64,000 nucleotides of DNA, from contig CM051029.1 in the NCBI GenBank assembly GCA_027627225.1, positions 69,178,578-69,242,577 on the forward strand. Reading direction: 5' to 3'. This document shows, piece by piece, positions 59,314-64,000 of this stretch. Every line of letters begins with the position of its first letter. Position 1 is the stretch's first letter. Both the position numbers and the translations under genes were made by a program. The notes under the pieces were generated by a model, which was given only the letters and a program-made list of their open reading frames with translations, did not search any database and was not told the DNA's origin. This DNA is from Congeria kusceri (taxonomy: Eukaryota; Mollusca; Bivalvia; Myida; Dreissenidae).

Positions 59314-59543
59314 CTGTAAATAAATCAAATACATTTATTCAACAGCCGAGTGGGAGTCTTTAACCAATTTCAGCTTAAGATATTGCTACGTACAACCGAA
59401 AAACCCGAACACATTTCGTGACTAACACTCGTCTGCCTTTGCTATTATAACATTTACTTAATCCAAATACAAACTTAGTTTGTACAGTATTTACCTTTTT
59501 GAATATGTAAATTTATCTGTTTATTATGAACATATTATCTTAC
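59314..59543 (-). other. Intron of the TRANK1-like gene
   Basis: Donor CTCTG|GTAAGA and acceptor TTTATTTACAG|GC on the minus strand. The flanking exons join in one frame as ADSG/KIEEAAEM. 230 bp. Confidence 0.7.
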
Positions 59544-59686
59544 CAGAGTCTGCCAATATTTGTGCAGCCTGGTTTATGTGGTGTCTGGCTCGAAGAAATT
59601 CGCCACGGTCGTCGATATCTTTAAATTTCTCCACCGCATCCATCATCTTTTCCTCATTCTTGTACTTGTGGTACAAATTGGCCGCC
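59544..59686 (-). CDS. Upstream exon of the TRANK1-like gene
   Basis: A 143-bp exon with acceptor AAAATACACAG|G and donor GTAAGA. It encodes AANLYHKYKNEEKMMDAVEK, then FKDIDDRGEFLRARHHINQA and AQILADSG: amphipathic helices of TPR style. The next upstream exon is not found. About 50 bases upstream a dispersed repeat begins and fills the probable intron. Confidence 0.55.
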
Positions 59687-59739
59687 CTGTGTATTTTGAT
59701 TGATGTATATAAAGTAATAATAATATATAATATAACAAG

Positions 59740-61110
59740 AGGGCCATGATGGCCCAAAGCGCTCAGCTGAGAACTGGTACACATAAAGACCATACTGTTG
59801 TGACAGGTTTGAAAATTAAGGTATCTGAACAAAACGCAGAGTGGGATAGGATCAATTTTGATTTAAAACATCGGTTAGTGCAATGGGTTAACTTAAGTAC
59901 GAGTTGGGTAGTGGATGTGCTTTTTTTGCTAATGGTTCTCAAATCAGTTTTCTCGATATTCTTACCTGACCCTTTTTCATTAAGTCATTTACAATTCTGG
60001 AAAATGCAGAAACAGTAGATTTTGATGTCTTTTTGCAAACAATTTTGGAGAACTAGTTGCAATGTGATAATTGCGATGGCTGTGCTATAAGGTAAAGTTT
60101 TGTTTATTCTTTGATAATCTTCTGTCCAATGATGATAAAATTACATAAATTTTGCATGTACAAATAACTGCATGCAAGTCTTGCAACTGTTTGAAATCAA
60201 ATTGTATCAATCGATTTTTATAGTCATGCGCAAACTGTGTAAGTTTGGTCAACATTGAATCAAAAATCGTGTGTGCAAGCCAATCAATATTAACTTGTTG
60301 ATGTTTGTTTCCAAACACATGGGGCAATAACTCTGTTTCTGGCCCGATCATGCTTTTATTTGACTTCACCTGTAGTCTTAAGTTCATAGACAAACTGTAA
60401 ACAATTGGTGAAGATTGGATGAAAAATGAAGTCTCTATCCTGAATAATGTCCATTTTTGCATATTTGTTTTCACACACAAATGGCAATAACTCTGTGTTT
60501 CTGGTCCGATCTTGCTTTTATTCGCCTTCACCTTTATTCTTAGGGTCACAGACAAACTGTGCAAGATTGGACGAAAAATGAAGTCTCAATATTGTCCATT
60601 GGTGCATACTTTTTTTAAAAACAAAGGGCAATAACTCTGGTGTTTCTAGTCCGATCTTGCTTATATTCGACTTCAAGTGTAATCTCGTGGTTATAGACAA
60701 ACTGTGCAAGATTGGTGAAGATTGGGTGAAAAATGAAGTCTCTATTCTGAATAATGTCCATTTTGGTATATTTTTTAATACACAAAGGGCAATTACTCTG
60801 GTGTTTGAAACACGATCTGGCTCATTTTTAGCGTCGGCTGAGATCTGATGGTCATACACAAACTTTGAAAGTCTTGTTAAGATTGGATGGAAAATAAAGT
60901 CTATACGTTGGAAAAGGGCATTTTTGCATTTTTTTTGGCCTGAAAAGGGGCAATAGCTCTGGTGTTACTGGTGTGATCTGACCCAATAACAATCCCATCC
61001 GAGATTTTATGGTCATACACAAACTGTGCAAGTTTAGGTCAAGATTGAATACAAAATGTAGTCTTTATCGCGATAACGGTCCAAATTGTTGACGGCACAC
61101 GGTCGCCGCC
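59740..61110. repeat. Dispersed repeat with GGGCCATGATGGCCC start and internal units
   Basis: It begins ACAAGAGGGCCATGATGGCC and continues CGCTCAGCTGAG, matching the inverted right end of the 1.89-4.83 kb repeat. GGGCAATAACTCTG and its variants recur near 60,321, 60,483, 60,626, 60,787 and 60,950, spaced 143-163, each followed by a CCGATCTTGCT-like block. It probably lies in an intron of the minus-strand gene. No coding capacity is visible. Confidence 0.75.
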
Positions 61111-61800
61111 GGAGAGGTCCCCTATATTAATAGCTCATAATTTATAGTCAAAGGCTATCCCTGAGAAAATATTTCTAACTAAAGTATTATATAATTGTGG
61201 AGTAAAATAGACAAAAACCACATATATACAATACCAACAGAAGGTTAATATACACTGCAAATACTGTTTTCTTAATCAATATAACAAACGCAGATGCATA
61301 AGTAGAATGTTATAGTTTCACAACGTTGCAAAATTCAAAGAAATGTAGCGATGTATATATTACGCTATATTTAATTATTATAATTTCACAAATATAATTA
61401 ATAACCAAGCTGTGTAATCTGGTTTTTTACACCCAGTATTACGGCTGCTTCCTCGAATGCATGATGTATCAACAATATGATGCTAGGTCTTGAAGTCTTG
61501 TTTATACAAAGAGATGTAGCTGATTATTGTTTTTACCAGAGATCTATTAACAAACAGAGGTTAGAAACATGTATACAAGGCTGTGGAAACTCTCGTTTTA
61601 TCTCGCGGCCCCGGCGTTATCATGTGACTTAAGCGTGTACGCTTGCCAATTCACTTTGTTGATAATATACATTGCACATATTGCAATAAACGTGATTTTT
61701 CTGAATGCGCACATTATAGAGTTGAACAAGTTTGTTCGAAACTGTAAACCAAGAGAAAAAAAAGAGTTCATTTTATCTTTAATAGTTACGAAGATATTCA
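61111..61800. other. Non-genic DNA
   Basis: An 82-codon frame at 61,569-61,817 has a hydrophobic stretch but no other support. It overlaps the first unit of the following array. Confidence 0.3.
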
Positions 61801-63560
61801 TAAGCGAGGCTTTGTAAGATTTCAGACTGAGGCAGCAAGATTTGTTATATTGATACGTATATACTCAGCCTTTGCCTAATACTTCATCATTTCTGGACGG
61901 AATTTTTCTGAACAAAGTCTTGTTTCGAAGGCAATTTGAAATTGTACACCAAGAAACAAAACGGTTATTTGACCATAAATAGTTCCGGAGTTATTCATAT
62001 TTAAAGCGAGGCTATGTAAGATTTCAGACTTGGGCAGCAAGATATTTTATTGAAAAGTATCTCACCTACCTTTGCCTAAAACGTAATTATTTCTGTATGG
62101 ATTTTGGTGAATTTAGTCTCATTTTAAAGGAACTTTAAAACTGAACAGCAAGGCAGAAACACTGTGATTTTATTTTAAATAGTTCCGGAAATATTTAGAG
62201 CGAGACTTTGCAAGATTTCAGGCTCAGACAGCAAGATTATTATTGAAAAGTACCGTAAATGTCCTTGTTGTCGCCCATGCCCTAATAGATAATTTTTTAT
62301 CGATCTATTTTTTCGAACATTAACGAAAAACAAAAGTTAATTTCGATAGAAATGATTAAATAGACCGCCATATTTATGTATCCGGAATTGCCTGTATATA
62401 AATAAACTTAAGCCCCACTATACAGGTTACACGCAACCATATTTAATGCAAGTGAATGGGACCAAAAAAATTATGAATATTTATCATAAGAACATGTATT
62501 AACAGTTTGCGCACACAAAGCAAGTTTCACGCTTCTCAAGTGGAGGTTTCAACAACAGGCGCTGTATAAAGCAGACAACCAGAATGTTGTGAACAGTGCC
62601 ATTATTATACATGTACAGTTAGAGTAAGCTCGTCGTATCGATCAACGATATTAATTTAGACAGTACCATCGTGAATTTTCTCATGCGGACAAAGCCCATC
62701 GGCCGTATTTAGACTGTACCAATGTGTATTTCGTCATTGGAAAGTGCGCATACATGAAAACTTAATTTCCGGATATTGGCAGAATTAACCAAAAAATGGC
62801 TCCATTTCAACGAACAGGGGTCCTAAAATGACACGCGCCCTGCGCATCAAAAAGGACATTTACGGTAACCTGCCTTTGCCTAAAACTTTGTAATTTCTGG
62901 ACGGATTTTGCTAAATAAAGTCTAATTTTTAAGGAAATTTAAAACTGAATAACATGAAATAAACATTGTGATTTTAGCTTAAATAGTTCATGAAATATTC
63001 AGATCAGTGCTTTGAAAGATTTCAGACCGAGGCAGCAAGAATTTTTGTTGAAAAGTATATACACAGCTTTTGCCTAATACTATGTTATTTCTAGACGGAT
63101 TCTTCTGAATTAAGTCTTATTTTGAAGGTAATTTGAAATTGTACACCAAGAAACAAATATTGTTGTTTTACCTTTAATAGTTTCAGAATTATTCATATTT
63201 AAAGCGAGGCTATGTAAGATTTCAGACTTAGGCAGAAAGATTTTTTATTGAAAAGTATCTGACCTGCCTTTGCCTAAAACTTTGTTACTTCTAGACGGAT
63301 TTTGCTGAATTAAGTATCATTTGGAAGGAAATTTAAAACTGAACACAAAGAAACAATCACTGTGATTTTATCTTAAATAGTTCATGAAGATTTCAGGCTG
63401 ACACAGCAAGATTTTTATTGAAAAGTATCTAACCTGTCTTTGCTTAAAACTTACTTATTTCTGGACGGATTCTCCCGGATAAAGTCGCATTTTGAAGGTT
63501 GTCTAAATGTGCACACCAAGAAACAAACATAGCACTTTTTCTGTTCAAACAGCTATTTGT
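61801..63560. repeat. Tandem array, unit about 170-202 bp, interrupted
   Basis: AAGATTTCAGACTGAGGCAG-like anchors occur at 61,818, 62,020, 62,213, then 63,018, 63,218 and 63,389. Units share GCGAGGCT.TGTAAGATTTCAG, TTGAAAAGTAT, CTGCCTTTGCCTAAAACTT and TTCTGGACGGATTTT. Only the piece at 62,253-62,865 is foreign. Confidence 0.85.
62253..62865. mobile_element. Non-autonomous TIR element at a TA target
   Basis: CCGTAAATGTCCTT at the left and its complement AAGGACATTTACGG at the right are perfect 14-base inverted termini, followed by weaker matches inward. TA flanks both sides (62,251-62,252 and 62,866-62,867). The surrounding array units join cleanly across it, supporting a discrete 613-bp insertion. 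TA duplication suggests mobilisation by a Tc1/mariner-type transposase. No transposase is encoded. Confidence 0.8.
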
Positions 63561-64000
63561 AAAACAACATAAATACATATACTGTTACTACTCTTTCGAT
63601 CTATATTTTCCATAGTTGTTAAATGTTTAATTTTGGTTTTTTGCTTGTTTTTCTCTCTCAAAATATTTTCATATAAACTTTAATTGTCTCAATTTTATAT
63701 GCTAGACAATGGTCTTGAATAACCGTGCGTGATTGAGAACTCGAGGGCGTTCTCTCTATGGGAGACGATGTCCCGCTATGGATTAAAGCGTTAATTGGCA
63801 TGCCTTGGACACCACATGGCTGCATACATGTAGATAAGATAATAAAGATAAAATGACACTCGTCACCTTCAAAACACATATATAATGAATAACAAGACGT
63901 ATTTTCCCATCACAAATGTATGTTTAATTTGATTACACGGAGGACGATTTTGAGTATCAAAAGAATTTTTTCCATCATCAATCCAATAATCTATTAAAAG
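63561..64000. other. Non-genic DNA at window end
   Basis: AT-rich, no gene recognised. Confidence 0.3.

Noticed and set aside
61569..61817. 82-codon ORF with a hydrophobic segment
   Set aside because: Length is within chance for this sequence, and it overlaps the start of a tandem array.
1..64000. CRISPR arrays, bacterial operons or phage features
   Set aside because: Direct repeats here are satellites and minisatellites without spacer pattern, and gene structure (introns, LINE, gypsy, Ngaro) is eukaryotic.

Overview
This is eukaryotic, visibly AT-rich genomic DNA with almost no compact coding sequence. It is built mostly from nested and decayed retrotransposons, short terminal-inverted-repeat elements and tandem arrays. 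Several dispersed repeats have ends that I associate with bivalve mollusc genomes: CTCACCTGAG-type ends with GGGCCATGATGGCC, and TATGCCCCC...GGGGGCATA hairpin ends. A marine bivalve is therefore the most likely source. This is inference from repeat style, not a database match.

Layout. 1-10.99 kb holds only repeats: an interspersed element with a 165-bp internal tandem array (1.89-4.83 kb), an array built around the palindrome CCCATATGGG (4.98-6.56 kb), and another dispersed repeat near 9 kb. 10,995-23,450 is a tyrosine-recombinase retrotransposon of Ngaro type. It shows the diagnostic split direct repeats A1...B1-A2...B2 (A about 200 bp, B about 198 bp). Its order is an intact SGNH-hydrolase-like ORF, a 33-bp minisatellite, gag, RT/RNase H and tyrosine recombinase; everything after the hydrolase ORF is broken. 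A young, apparently intact Ty3/gypsy element (16,217-21,210, minus strand) sits inside the recombinase gene. It has identical 264-bp LTRs, a GTTGT target duplication, a PBS, a PPT and a gag/pol -1 slippery site.

23.4-35.2 kb is largely non-genic. It contains a short minisatellite, a MITE, a hairpin-ended repeat with an internal array of about 143 bp, a doubtful exon-like remnant and a tRNA-like sequence with both Pol III boxes. 35,238-41,775 is an L1/Tx1-like LINE with ORF1, apurinic endonuclease (APE), RT and a terminal Cys/His knuckle. It is bounded by a target-site duplication of up to 15 bp that includes ATATATGTAACAT; ORF1 is truncated at its 5' end and ORF2 has three lesions. A second, more decayed Jockey/CR1-like LINE lies on the minus strand (about 44.06-46.36 kb). 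Its C-terminal coding end runs directly into a second CCCATATGGG-type array (43.22-44.06 kb, 141-bp unit). A third LINE tail lies at 48.66-49.46 kb.

The only host-like gene is on the minus strand at 55.67-59.69 kb. It looks like the C-terminal part of a large helical protein, possibly TRANK1-like. It keeps real splice sites but carries three +1 frame changes and one in-frame TGA, so it is either a decayed paralogue or locally mis-assembled. The window ends in a dispersed repeat with 143-163-bp internal units and an array of about 200-bp units (61.8-63.5 kb), into which a TA-flanked terminal-inverted-repeat element has inserted.
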